Source: JBDKTK01 sp039680225
GTDB lineage: Bacteria; Desulfobacterota; Syntrophia; Syntrophales; UBA4778
DNA length: 16,368 nt
NCBI GenBank assembly: GCA_039680225.1
Contig: JBDKTK010000341.1
Coordinates: 1-16,368 of the forward strand
Direction of reading: 5' to 3'
How positions within the stretch are numbered: the stretch's first letter is position 1; the number at the start of each line of letters is the position of its first letter. Below are positions 1 to 6,529 of this stretch, in pieces. Position numbers and translations under genes: made by a program. The notes under the pieces are model-generated. The model was not told where the DNA came from. It did not search any database and was given only the letters and a program-made list of their open reading frames with translations.

Positions 1-286
1 TCACCTTGGCGCCGGCGCGGGAAATATGGATGCTCTTCCACGCGCCCAGGGGACTTCCGTCGTATCTCCTGTTAAAAAGAAGCGAGGAAAGGCGGTCCGG
101 GTCCACCTCGGCTTTGGGGCAGTACGCGAAACACCTTCCCTGCTCCTTATCGCAGGGAAAAAGTACCGCCGTTTTCCCGCGATAGTTTTGAAAATACGGG
201 CACAGATTAATGCAGGCGCCGCATCCGATGCATAACCCCGCCTGGATGATTCTGCTGTCGAGTTCGCCGGCTCCAAAAAGTTTCAT
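1..286 (-). CDS. FrhB/FdhB-type (coenzyme F420 hydrogenase/dehydrogenase beta-like) iron-sulfur protein, N-terminal part
   Basis: This is the first 95 codons of a gene that runs off the left window edge. Translation from the ATG at 286 gives MKLFGAGELDSR, then CIGCGACINLCP at residues 19-30, a four-cysteine 4Fe-4S motif. Further cysteines at about residues 46, 53 and 57 (RCFAYCPKAEVD) match the N-terminal domain of the F420 hydrogenase/dehydrogenase beta-subunit family. Members usually pass electrons between a flavin/Fe-S core and a partner oxidoreductase in the cytoplasm. A Shine-Dalgarno AGAGG lies 7 bases before the ATG. The C-terminal FrhB domain and any partner genes lie outside the window, so the substrate cannot be given; F420 need not be involved, since bacterial homologues are diverse. 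It is separated from cstA by 179 bp and may be a separate transcription unit. Confidence 0.8.
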   Translation of the reverse strand, partial: MKLFGAGELDSRIIQAGLCIGCGACINLCPYFQNYRGKTAVLFPCDKEQGRCFAYCPKAEVDPDRLSSLLFNRRYDGSPLGAWKSIHISRAGAKV

Positions 287-353
287 GAGAGGACCTCTTT
301 TCGTAATTATGAGTTGACCATATCAAGGATGCACTTTATCAGTAATCCGAATA

Positions 354-371
354 TTTTTTCACCTGAAAAAA
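354..371. promoter_or_regulatory. AT-rich palindrome upstream of the FrhB-like gene
   Basis: TTTTTTCA and TGAAAAAA form a perfect inverted repeat around a 2-base centre (CC). It sits about 68 bp upstream of the ATG at 286. It could be an operator or an incidental AT palindrome; no convincing -35/-10 pair was found with it. It does not resemble the TTGCGA-type palindromes elsewhere in the window. Confidence 0.2.
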
Positions 372-393
372 TCTCTGCGGCGAAAGGATTGAT

Positions 394-458
394 GCTCCTG
401 GCGAGGCCCCTGCGCCTGCCGCGGGCATGGGGCCTCTTAAAAGGAGGGAACCAGGAGC
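394..458 (-). terminator. Large two-part hairpin after cstA, possible terminator without a U-tract
   Basis: Two nested stems lie 8 to 72 bp past the cstA stop. The outer stem pairs GCTCCTGG (394-401) with CCAGGAGC (451-458). The inner stem pairs GAGGCCCC (403-410) with GGGGCCTC (429-436). Both are perfect over 8 bp. No run of T follows on the minus strand, so it is not a textbook intrinsic terminator. It may end or protect the 3' end of the cstA message. Confidence 0.4.
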
Positions 459-465
459 TATGGTC

Positions 466-2331
466 TTAGACCTTTGCGCCTGCGCCATGGGCATGCGCGG
501 GAGCGTGCTCGTTTTCGTGTATGTTTGCCGGGTAGAAATGCTCTTCCCGTTCGTCGTTCATGCCCACGGGCTCCGTTGTCTTGAGGAGCTTCAGCCACAC
601 GCGGATATTGTCCGCGATGATGAGCAGCACCAGGACGATGATGGCGATGCTCAGCCAGGCATTGAGCCCCTGCCCTTTTGCAAAGTATGTCTGGACGTTC
701 ATGATGCCTGCCGCAACCGTTGTAACAGTGATCAGGAGGCAGGGCACGGCGGTAATGAGCGCGTAAGCCTTTTTGGCCGATATCTTCAGGATAAGCGTCG
801 TGCCTATGGCCAGGGCCAGGGCGGACAGCGTCTGGTTGGTCGCTCCGAACATCGGCCAGATCGACGTGATGTCGCCCGTGTAGAGCAGGTAGCCCCAGGC
901 GAAAGAAACCAGGGCGCTCGTGAAGATGACGCCGGGCATCCAGTCCGTCTTTTTCATCGGCTCGTAGACATGGCCGAAGATGTCCTGGAGGATGTACCTG
1001 GCGACCCTTGTGCCGGCATCGATTGTCGTCAGGATGAACAGCGCCTCAAACATGATGATGAACTGGAACCAGTACTTCATCGTGTGCCGCAGGCCCTCGC
1101 CGATATTGGCGAAGATGTGGGCCATGCCGACGGCGAGGGAAATAGCCCCGCCCGGGCGGTGGGCCACGTCGAGCCCGACGAGCTGGTTGAGGACCGGCAG
1201 GTCCTGGACCTGCATTCCCAGTTTCGAGACGGCAGCCGCCGAAGAGTTGATTGCGAAATAGTCCGACGGGACCAGGGTCGTGGCGGCGATCAGGGCCATG
1301 ATTCCCACGAAGGCCTCCGTCAGCATCGCGCCGTAGCCGATCATCGGGATCTGGGATTCTTTCTCAATAATCTTGGGTGTGGTGCCGGAACCGATCAGGG
1401 CGTGGAAGCCGGATATCGCGCCGCAGGCGATTGTTATGAATACGTACGGCCACCACGGTCCGGGAATTATGGGACCATTGCCCTGCATGAACTGGGTTGT
1501 GAAGGGCATCTTGACCGAGGGGTTCACAAAGAACAGCCCGACTGCCAGGGCCAGGACGACGCCGATTTTCATGTATGTGCTCAGGTAATCGCGGGGGGCC
1601 AGCAGCAGCCAGATAGGGAGCGCCGCCGCGCAGAATCCGTAGACCGGCAGTATGATCGACATCGCGCTCTTGTCGAAGGTGAACCAGCTTGCAATCCCCG
1701 ACTCGGCGACCAGGGGCCCGAAAAAGACGGCCGCGCACACCAGGGTGACGCCCACCAGCGAGCCGGACAGGATTGCGCCCGGCCTGATCTTGAACATGTA
1801 GACGCCGACCAGCATGGCAATGGGGATGGTCATTGCGATCGAGAAAACGCCCCACGGATTGTTGAACAGGGCGTTGACAACCGCTATGGCCAGGCCCGCC
1901 AGCGCCACTATGATAATGAACAGTGTCACGATTGCGGTGAGCGTGCCTGTGAACTTGCTCACGTCCTTCTTGGCGATCATGGTGAGCGACTGGCCCTTGT
2001 GGCGGACCGAGGCAAACAGGATGATCATGTCGTGGACGCAGCCCGCAAACACTGAGCCGATCAGGATCCAGAAGAACCCCGGGCCCCAGCCGAACTGGGC
2101 CGCCAGAACCGGGCCGATAAGCGGCCCCGCGCCGGCGATGGCTGCAAAGTGGTGGCCGAAAACCACCCATTTATTCGTCGGCACGTAATCCCGCCCGTCG
2201 TTGCAGGTCACCGATGGGGCGACATTGCGGTCGTCCAGCATCAGCACCCTGGCGCCGATGAAAGCGGCATAGTACCGGTAAGCAAGAGCGAAAACACATA
2301 TTGCGACGATTAACAGTACGAGGGAACTCAT
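466..2331 (-). CDS. cstA: CstA-family carbon starvation / peptide-pyruvate transporter
   Basis: This is a 621-residue polytopic inner-membrane protein of the CstA family, whose characterised members carry peptides or pyruvate (CstA and BtsT in E. coli). Family hallmarks include PTNKWVVFGHHFAAIAGAGP at 51-70, GPGFFWILIGSVFAGCVHD at about 83-101, and SGFHALIGSGTTPK at 307-320. At least fourteen hydrophobic stretches follow one another. It is shorter than the roughly 700-residue E. coli proteins and ends in a hydrophilic tail with five histidines in the last 26 residues. The ATG at 2331 has a strong GAGGAGGT Shine-Dalgarno. The gene follows a 92-residue protein gene by 46 bp and is probably co-transcribed with it from the sigma-54 promoter at 2699-2714. 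The substrate is inferred only; an organic acid such as pyruvate is as likely as peptides. Confidence 0.93.
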   Translation of the reverse strand: MSSLVLLIVAICVFALAYRYYAAFIGARVLMLDDRNVAPSVTCNDGRDYVPTNKWVVFGHHFAAIAGAGPLIGPVLAAQFGWGPGFFWILIGSVFAGCVHDMIILFASVRHKGQSLTMIAKKDVSKFTGTLTAIVTLFIIIVALAGLAIAVVNALFNNPWGVFSIAMTIPIAMLVGVYMFKIRPGAILSGSLVGVTLVCAAVFFGPLVAESGIASWFTFDKSAMSIILPVYGFCAAALPIWLLLAPRDYLSTYMKIGVVLALAVGLFFVNPSVKMPFTTQFMQGNGPIIPGPWWPYVFITIACGAISGFHALIGSGTTPKIIEKESQIPMIGYGAMLTEAFVGIMALIAATTLVPSDYFAINSSAAAVSKLGMQVQDLPVLNQLVGLDVAHRPGGAISLAVGMAHIFANIGEGLRHTMKYWFQFIIMFEALFILTTIDAGTRVARYILQDIFGHVYEPMKKTDWMPGVIFTSALVSFAWGYLLYTGDITSIWPMFGATNQTLSALALAIGTTLILKISAKKAYALITAVPCLLITVTTVAAGIMNVQTYFAKGQGLNAWLSIAIIVLVLLIIADNIRVWLKLLKTTEPVGMNDEREEHFYPANIHENEHAPAHAHGAGAKV

Positions 2332-2377
2332 AATGGTACCTCCTCATTTGATATCTGATGCAACACGGAATAAAGGA

Positions 2378-2656
2378 TCATGTTTCTTGTTCCACCCACA
2401 CAGAATGCGAGATCAGGCCGAACTCCCTGAGCAGGTGGGCCAGGCAAAGGCCTGTCTTGCTCCCCCGGGACTCCGGGTCTCCATTGTCCCAGCAAAGGTG
2501 AATGCACAAATCGCCGTCCAGCAGGTTATAGTAAAGTTTCAGCGTCTCCGCCCTCTCCTCATTGTTCAATGATGCAATTACAGATTTGATTTGATGTTCC
2601 AATGCCGCACGCCTGTTTTCAGCAATGCTGATTTTTATGACCTCTATCCATTTCAT
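2378..2656 (-). CDS. Small protein of unknown function (copy 1), upstream of cstA
   Basis: This 92-residue soluble protein has no signal peptide or membrane segment and belongs to no family I can name with confidence. It begins MKWIEVIKIS, carries AENRRAALE at 12-20, then a DGDLCIHLCWD segment near 47-57, and ends in GSKTGLCLAHLL and GLISHSVWVE. A paralogue at 6517-6909 is identical at about 60 of 92 positions with no gaps (hand count). The alternation of short strands and helices would suit a small alpha-beta (ferredoxin-like) fold, but that is a guess. It is the first gene after a sigma-54 promoter, with about 30 bases of leader, and precedes cstA by 46 bp. A role in tuning or sensing for the transporter operon is inferred from context only. 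The ribosome binding site (AAAGG) is modest. Confidence 0.8.
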   Translation of the reverse strand: MKWIEVIKISIAENRRAALEHQIKSVIASLNNEERAETLKLYYNLLDGDLCIHLCWDNGDPESRGSKTGLCLAHLLREFGLISHSVWVEQET

Positions 2657-2698
2657 CTTTAAAACCTTTAATTGTTATCCAGGTCCGATTTCATGATG

Positions 2699-2714
2699 AG
2701 CAGTTACTATGCCA
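2699..2714 (-). promoter_or_regulatory. Sigma-54 (-24/-12) promoter of the small protein-cstA operon
   Basis: Read on the minus strand the site is TGGCATAGTAACTGCT. The invariant GG (-24) and GC (-12) are exactly 10 bases apart, matching TGGCACGN4TTGCW. The expected start of transcription is near 2687-2689, about 30 bases before the ATG at 2656. A second promoter with the same core stands at nearly the same distance before the paralogous gene (6951-6966). Three palindromes lie upstream, as expected for a site driven by an enhancer-binding protein. Confidence 0.8.
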
Positions 2715-2765
2715 AGTTTAAAAAAGCAGTGAATTCAAGGCATTTGCCGTCCGCACCAGAGTTGA

Positions 2766-2820
2766 TCGCGAAATTTCGCGAAAGCGCTTACGATATTTCA
2801 CACTTTGCGAAATCTCGCGA
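2766..2820. promoter_or_regulatory. Array of three 16-bp palindromes, predicted activator sites for the cstA operon
   Basis: Three 16-bp dyads stand side by side: TCGCGAAATTTCGCGA (2766-2781, perfect), TTACGATATTTCACAC (2788-2803, degenerate) and TTGCGAAATCTCGCGA (2805-2820). Their centres are 22 and 17 bp apart. The nearest site begins 52 bp upstream of the -24 element. The motif is that of the array at 7019-7085, beside the sigma-54 activator gene. They are predicted upstream activating sequences for that activator. The degenerate middle site keeps symmetry, with both G's of the half-sites replaced by A. Confidence 0.7.
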
Positions 2821-2833
2821 TTCGCAGTGTCCT

Positions 2834-2870
2834 GCAGATGCCGAAAACCGGACTAGCTGCTCCCATCTGC
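2834..2870 (-). terminator. Weak hairpin after the cytidylate-kinase-like gene
   Basis: GCAGATG (2834-2840) pairs with CATCTGC (2864-2870) over 7 bp, starting 8 bases past the stop at 2879. There is no T-run. It might end operon 2 before the control region of operon 1, but support is thin. Confidence 0.25.
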
Positions 2871-2878
2871 CGCAAGGG

Positions 2879-3577
2879 CTACTTGCTCATCCCGTAATCG
2901 TACCAGTGCCTGGAGTTGAACATCTCTTTGATTATGCGCGCCGCAATTTCCACATCGGTATTTTCAGTATTGATCGCCAGGTCGTAGTTGGCCGGTTCGG
3001 TCAGGTCGGCCTGGAAATATTTCCTGATAAATGCCCGGCGCTCGGCTTCCGCCCGCATCACGTTGCGCCTCGCGTCTTTTTCGGATGCGCCGTATTTTCG
3101 CATGACATTGTTGATCCTGATCTCCAGGGGCGCGACCACGAGGACCCTCAGGCTCACCTCCCTGGGGAGGATATAGCCGGCGCCCCGTCCGATAATTAAT
3201 GAATAGCCGTGGGTGCCGATCGCGCAGATCACTTTTGTCAGCTGGCCGAGATACTCATAGGCCCACATGTGGTCTTCCCCCAGGGCGCTGATCCAGTCGT
3301 CAAGCACGGAGCGGTCCTGCTCGTCGAGAGATTCCACGATCTTCCGGCTCACGTTGGTGTTGCGGGCGATTTCCTCCACGATCTCCTGGTCGTAGATATC
3401 TATCTGCAGGTCTTTTGCGATCTTGCGGGCCAAATCGCCCCCCAGGGCGCCGGGCAGCCTGGAGAGAGTGATTACCGGCCTTATCGGGTTTTTGTATTTC
3501 TTTCTCTGTTCGATTTCCCACTTCCGGATCTGCTTCTCGATCATGTTTTCCAGTGATGGTTTTATATTCGCTTCCAT
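2879..3577 (-). CDS. Cytidylate-kinase-like family protein
   Basis: This 232-residue soluble protein resembles the cytidylate kinase-like (Cytidylate_kin2) P-loop family. A charged N-terminal segment (residues 1-33) leads to VITLSRLPGALGGDLARKIA at about 35-54, in the place of the family's nucleotide-binding loop, then IYDQEIVEEIA. The middle holds SLIIGRGAGYIL, and the end has RAEAERRAFIRKYF and NYDLAINTE, typical lid and C-terminal motifs. The loop has no Walker lysine. True CMP kinase activity is unproven for this family; a regulatory kinase or nucleotide-binding role is possible. The ATG at 3577 is chosen because AGGAGG lies 8 bases before it; the in-frame TTG at 3583 is too close to that site. 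It follows the biotin carboxylase gene by 24 bp, so is probably co-transcribed as the last gene of operon 2. Confidence 0.85.
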   Translation of the reverse strand: MEANIKPSLENMIEKQIRKWEIEQRKKYKNPIRPVITLSRLPGALGGDLARKIAKDLQIDIYDQEIVEEIARNTNVSRKIVESLDEQDRSVLDDWISALGEDHMWAYEYLGQLTKVICAIGTHGYSLIIGRGAGYILPREVSLRVLVVAPLEIRINNVMRKYGASEKDARRNVMRAEAERRAFIRKYFQADLTEPANYDLAINTENTDVEIAARIIKEMFNSRHWYDYGMSK

Positions 3578-3601
3578 TTTCAATTCCTCCTTTCAGCTAT
3601 T

Positions 3602-5005
3602 TTATCCGGCACACGCCCGTACGGGGCGAATGCCTTCCCTGTGTTCAAAAATCGCCGGGTGTGTTTCGATATAAGATGTATCAAAGACACCCCTGATAAA
3701 ATCGGGTTCCCCGCAGATCGCCCTGTAAAACGGGATGGTCGTACGCGGCCCGGCAATTACAAAGTCATCAAGGCTGTTCCTCAGCCTGGCGACCGCTTCC
3801 GGCCAGTCGCGCCCCCACACGTTGAGCTTGGCAAGGCATGAGTCGTATTCCATCGGGATGCGGCTGCCCTGCCTGATGCCGCTGTCCACCCGGATGCCGC
3901 TGCCGGTGGGGATGCGCAGCGCCTCTATTGTTTTCCCGCCCTCGGGGCGAAAATTATTGTAAGGGTCCTCCGCGTTGATCCTCACCTGGATGGATTGCCC
4001 CTTGAAGCATATATCCTGCTGGTCAATCCCCAGCGGCTCTCCCCGGGCGGCCATGATCTGTTTTTTTATCAGGTCGCGGCCGGTTATCATTTCAGTAACC
4101 GTGTGCTCCACCTGGAGCCTCGCGTTGACCTCCATGAACCAGAACTCGCCGGTATGGCGGTCCACGAGAAACTCCACCGTGCCCGCGCCGGCATAGCCGG
4201 CCGCCTGCGCCATCCTGACGGCGGCCTGCTGCATCTTCTCCAGGGCAGCGGGGTCGAGGAGGGCCGGCGCCGACTGGACCAGTTTCTGGTGCCGGCGCTG
4301 GATGGAACAGTCCCGGGAGCCCAGGTGAATTACGTTGCCGTAATTGTCCGCGAATACCTGGACTTCAATGTGGCGGGGCGACTCGATGTATTTCTCGGCA
4401 TAGATGCTGTCGTCGCTGAAACAGCGCCGGGCCTCTTTGGCGGCGTGGTGCAGCTCCGCTTCAAGCTGGGTAATATCGTTTATCTTCCGGATGCCACGGC
4501 CGCCTCCGCCGTAAGACGCCTTGAGCATGACCGGGTACCCGTGATGGAACGCAAACCCGGATATCCGGGCGACGGCGTCCCCGTCCGGGACCAGGTTTCC
4601 CGTCCCCGGGATGCACGGTATCCCCGCTTTTTGCGCAATCCTCTTGGCCGCGGCCTTATTGCCGAGCGCCTGCAGGACCCGGGGCGGCGGGCCGATGAAT
4701 ATCAGGCCGGCCGACCGGCAGGCCTCGGCGAATTCCGGGTTCTCGGAAAGGAACCCGTAACCGGGGTGGACCGCGTCGGCCCCGCTCAGGCGGGCGACCC
4801 GGATAATTTTTTCGATATCGAGGTAGTCCCGCACTGGGCCGTTGCCGATGAAGACCCTGCTGTCGGCCAGGTCGAGCCAGGGCGCGCCGCTGTCGGGCCT
4901 TTCATAGACCGCGACAGTCCGGATGCCCATGGCGGCCGCGGCCGTGATGATCGCCCCGGCTATTTCGCCCCGGTTCGCTATCAGGATTTTCCGAATATCT
5001 TTCAT
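3602..5005 (-). CDS. accC: Biotin carboxylase subunit (acetyl-CoA/acyl-CoA/pyruvate carboxylase type)
   Basis: This 467-residue biotin carboxylase carboxylates the biotin of a partner carrier protein using ATP and bicarbonate. The N-terminal ILIANRGEIA, DAVHPGYGFLSEN, the ATP-grasp glycine loop KASYGGGGRGIR, PRHIEVQVF, CSIQRRHQKLV, the metal/catalytic stretch FMEVNARLQVEHTVTEM and VRINAEDP are all present. It ends without a biotinyl or carboxyltransferase domain, and neither is encoded nearby, so its partners are elsewhere. After GEIA the residues are GAIITAAAAMGI: the arginines equivalent to E. coli Arg16 and Arg19 at the dimer interface are Ala and Thr. GTG at 5014 is possible, but ATG 5005 gives the usual short N-terminus and has GGTGAG 4 bases upstream. 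It sits between atoE (79 bp) and the kinase-like gene (24 bp). The symbol is for family only; the acyl-CoA or pyruvate substrate is unknown. Confidence 0.88.
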   Translation of the reverse strand: MKDIRKILIANRGEIAGAIITAAAAMGIRTVAVYERPDSGAPWLDLADSRVFIGNGPVRDYLDIEKIIRVARLSGADAVHPGYGFLSENPEFAEACRSAGLIFIGPPPRVLQALGNKAAAKRIAQKAGIPCIPGTGNLVPDGDAVARISGFAFHHGYPVMLKASYGGGGRGIRKINDITQLEAELHHAAKEARRCFSDDSIYAEKYIESPRHIEVQVFADNYGNVIHLGSRDCSIQRRHQKLVQSAPALLDPAALEKMQQAAVRMAQAAGYAGAGTVEFLVDRHTGEFWFMEVNARLQVEHTVTEMITGRDLIKKQIMAARGEPLGIDQQDICFKGQSIQVRINAEDPYNNFRPEGGKTIEALRIPTGSGIRVDSGIRQGSRIPMEYDSCLAKLNVWGRDWPEAVARLRNSLDDFVIAGPRTTIPFYRAICGEPDFIRGVFDTSYIETHPAIFEHREGIRPVRACAG

Positions 5006-5033
5006 TTTTCTCACCGGCCTTAAAATGGTCGGA

Positions 5034-5061
5034 AAGCGGGGGCCTCCGGCGGCCCCCGCTT
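5034..5061 (-). terminator. Perfect 11-bp GC-rich hairpin between atoE and the biotin carboxylase gene
   Basis: AAGCGGGGGCC (5034-5044) and GGCCCCCGCTT (5051-5061) form an 11-bp perfect stem with a 6-base loop in the 79-bp gap after the atoE stop. On the minus strand it is followed by TTCCGACCATTTTAAGG, not a clean U-tract. It may be a partial terminator, or a processing or stabilising element that sets transporter and enzyme expression at different levels. Confidence 0.55.
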
Positions 5062-5084
5062 CCGCCCTTCTCCTCTGTCCCCTT

Positions 5085-6529
5085 TTATTTTATCGGCGGC
5101 ACGTACGGAATATACTGTGCGAAGAACCAGCACAGGAAGAACACGAGCGGCACGTGCACGATGAGCTGCAGGAACGAATACCCGACCAGGTCCCTTGCCT
5201 TGATGCGGAGCATGCCGAGCAGCGGCAGCATCCAGAAGGGGTTGATCAGGTTGGGGAGCGCCTCTGCAGCGTTATAGATCTGGACGACCCACCCCAGGTT
5301 TACCTGGTGCAGATTGGCGGCCTGGAGGATGTACGGGGCCTCGATGATCCACTTGCTTCCCCCCGACGGGATGAACACGCCGAGGATAGCGGAATAGACG
5401 GCCACGAGGAGCGGATACGTCCCCTGGGTCGTGATCTGGACGAACAGGCCGGCCAGCCAGTCGGAAATCCCCGAGCCCACGATCATGCCGAAGATCACGG
5501 CATAGAACGGGAACTGGATGAGGACGCCGCCGGTCGCCGGGACGGACTGGGTCACGGCGCGCAGGAAGCGTTTCGGCCTCCAGTGCATCAGCAGCCCTAC
5601 GGCTATGAACACCAGGTTGTAGATCTTAAGGTCCAGCGCGGCCATGGCGCCCTGGGGCGATGTGCGGAACACGTCGACGACATACCAGCCGAGCAGGGCC
5701 ACGACGATGATCGTGAGCAGCGGGCTGTATTCAAGCCATTCGCCCGGTTTCTGCCGCTTTTCTATGGTCAGGTCGATGGGTTCGAACTTGATGCCGTAGT
5801 CCTCGGCCGTCTTGGCGTTCTCGGGCTTGGGCGTCGAGAAATACGCTATCAATATCGAAACGCTGATCAAGGCCACTGCCGTGATGAGCGTAGGCCAGAT
5901 GAACAGCGTCTGGTTAATGGGTATCAAACCGCTGACGTCATAGAGCTTCGCGGGGATGGCGCCCTTAGTGGCCATCAGCAGCGCCGCCGATGAAGACAGT
6001 CCCAATGCCCAGACGGCGCCCAGGCCGAGATAAGCCGCGGCCCCGGCCGCCCTGTAATCCAGGCCCTTGATCCGCTGGCTCATTTCCCTGACTAAAAGGC
6101 CGCTGAATATAAGGCTCAGCCCCCAGGAGAGCAGCGACGTCAGCATCGAGAAGAATGCCACGTACGCGACGGCTGCCTTGGGCCTGGTCGTGATGCATGC
6201 CAGCTTCTGGATGAGTTTGTAAACCGGCGGAGACGTGGCGACCACGAAACCGCCGATGATCACCATGACCATCTGCATGGTAAAGGGGACCAGGGACCAG
6301 AAGGCCTTTCCCCCCTGTACTGCCAGCTTTGCAGGGCTTTCGCCCAGGAAAATGCCGAAACCGAACACGAAGACAATCCCCAGCAGCGCAAACACGAGCG
6401 CGTCGGGGAACCATTTCTCGCTCCACTGGGCGAGGGCCAGGCCCCAGCGTTCCAGGAAGCTGCTCTCCTCCCCCGCCTCCAGGGCGCCGGAAATGGGGAG
6501 GCTGCTGCCACTTTTTTCACCTGTTCCAT
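5085..6529 (-). CDS. atoE: AtoE-family short-chain fatty acid transporter, with apparent frameshift near the start
   Basis: This is an inner-membrane permease of the AtoE (TIGR00366) family, taking up short-chain fatty acids such as acetoacetate or butyrate. The unbroken frame covers 5085 to about 6526 and its first normal start is the GTG at 6395 (436 residues). Family features upstream of that GTG are in frame: ERWGLALAQWSEKWFPDALV corresponds to the RWLPDPLIFAML region of E. coli AtoE, so the true start is further up. Downstream, WSLVPFTMQMVMVIIGG, LSWGLSLIFSGLLVRE and FIPSGGSKWIIEAPYI match the family. The only well-placed ATG (6529, with AGGAG 7 bases before) reads MEQVKK and then leaves this frame; one more A in the A6 run at 6512-6517 would join them into about 480 residues. 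The ATG overlaps the preceding gene by 13 bases. The coordinates given include the broken N-terminus. Confidence 0.85.
6511..6529 (-). other. Frameshift point at an A6 run in the start of atoE
   Basis: On the minus strand the bases after the ATG are GAACAGGTGAAAAAAGTGG. Frame 0 gives MEQVKKVAAAS, which stays open but does not look like AtoE. The -1 frame gives SGSSLPISGALEAGEESSF, which leads into AtoE without a stop. A7 instead of A6 would fuse them. Sequencing error in a homopolymer, transcriptional slippage or -1 ribosomal frameshifting on G-AAA-AAA, and a real mutation all fit. Confidence 0.6.

Noticed and set aside
288..298. AGAGG-A-CCTCT dyad around the Shine-Dalgarno of the FrhB-like gene, as a possible translation switch
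   Set aside because: A 1-base loop cannot form; pairing that is sterically allowed leaves only 3 bp.
427..2055. Long plus-strand open frame of 542 codons
   Set aside because: It is antisense to cstA, whose membrane protein is clearly recognisable; the product is rich in Asp, Gly, Arg and His with no fold or motif, typical of an antisense shadow of a high-GC gene.
3995..5993. Two long plus-strand open frames (342 and 356 codons)
   Set aside because: Both are antisense to the biotin carboxylase and AtoE genes and carry no recognisable motif or ribosome binding site.
6395..6397. GTG at 6395 as the true start of the AtoE protein
   Set aside because: It would remove the conserved WFPDAL segment and has no clear Shine-Dalgarno, while a well-placed ATG lies at 6529. 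It stays possible only if the frameshift is real.
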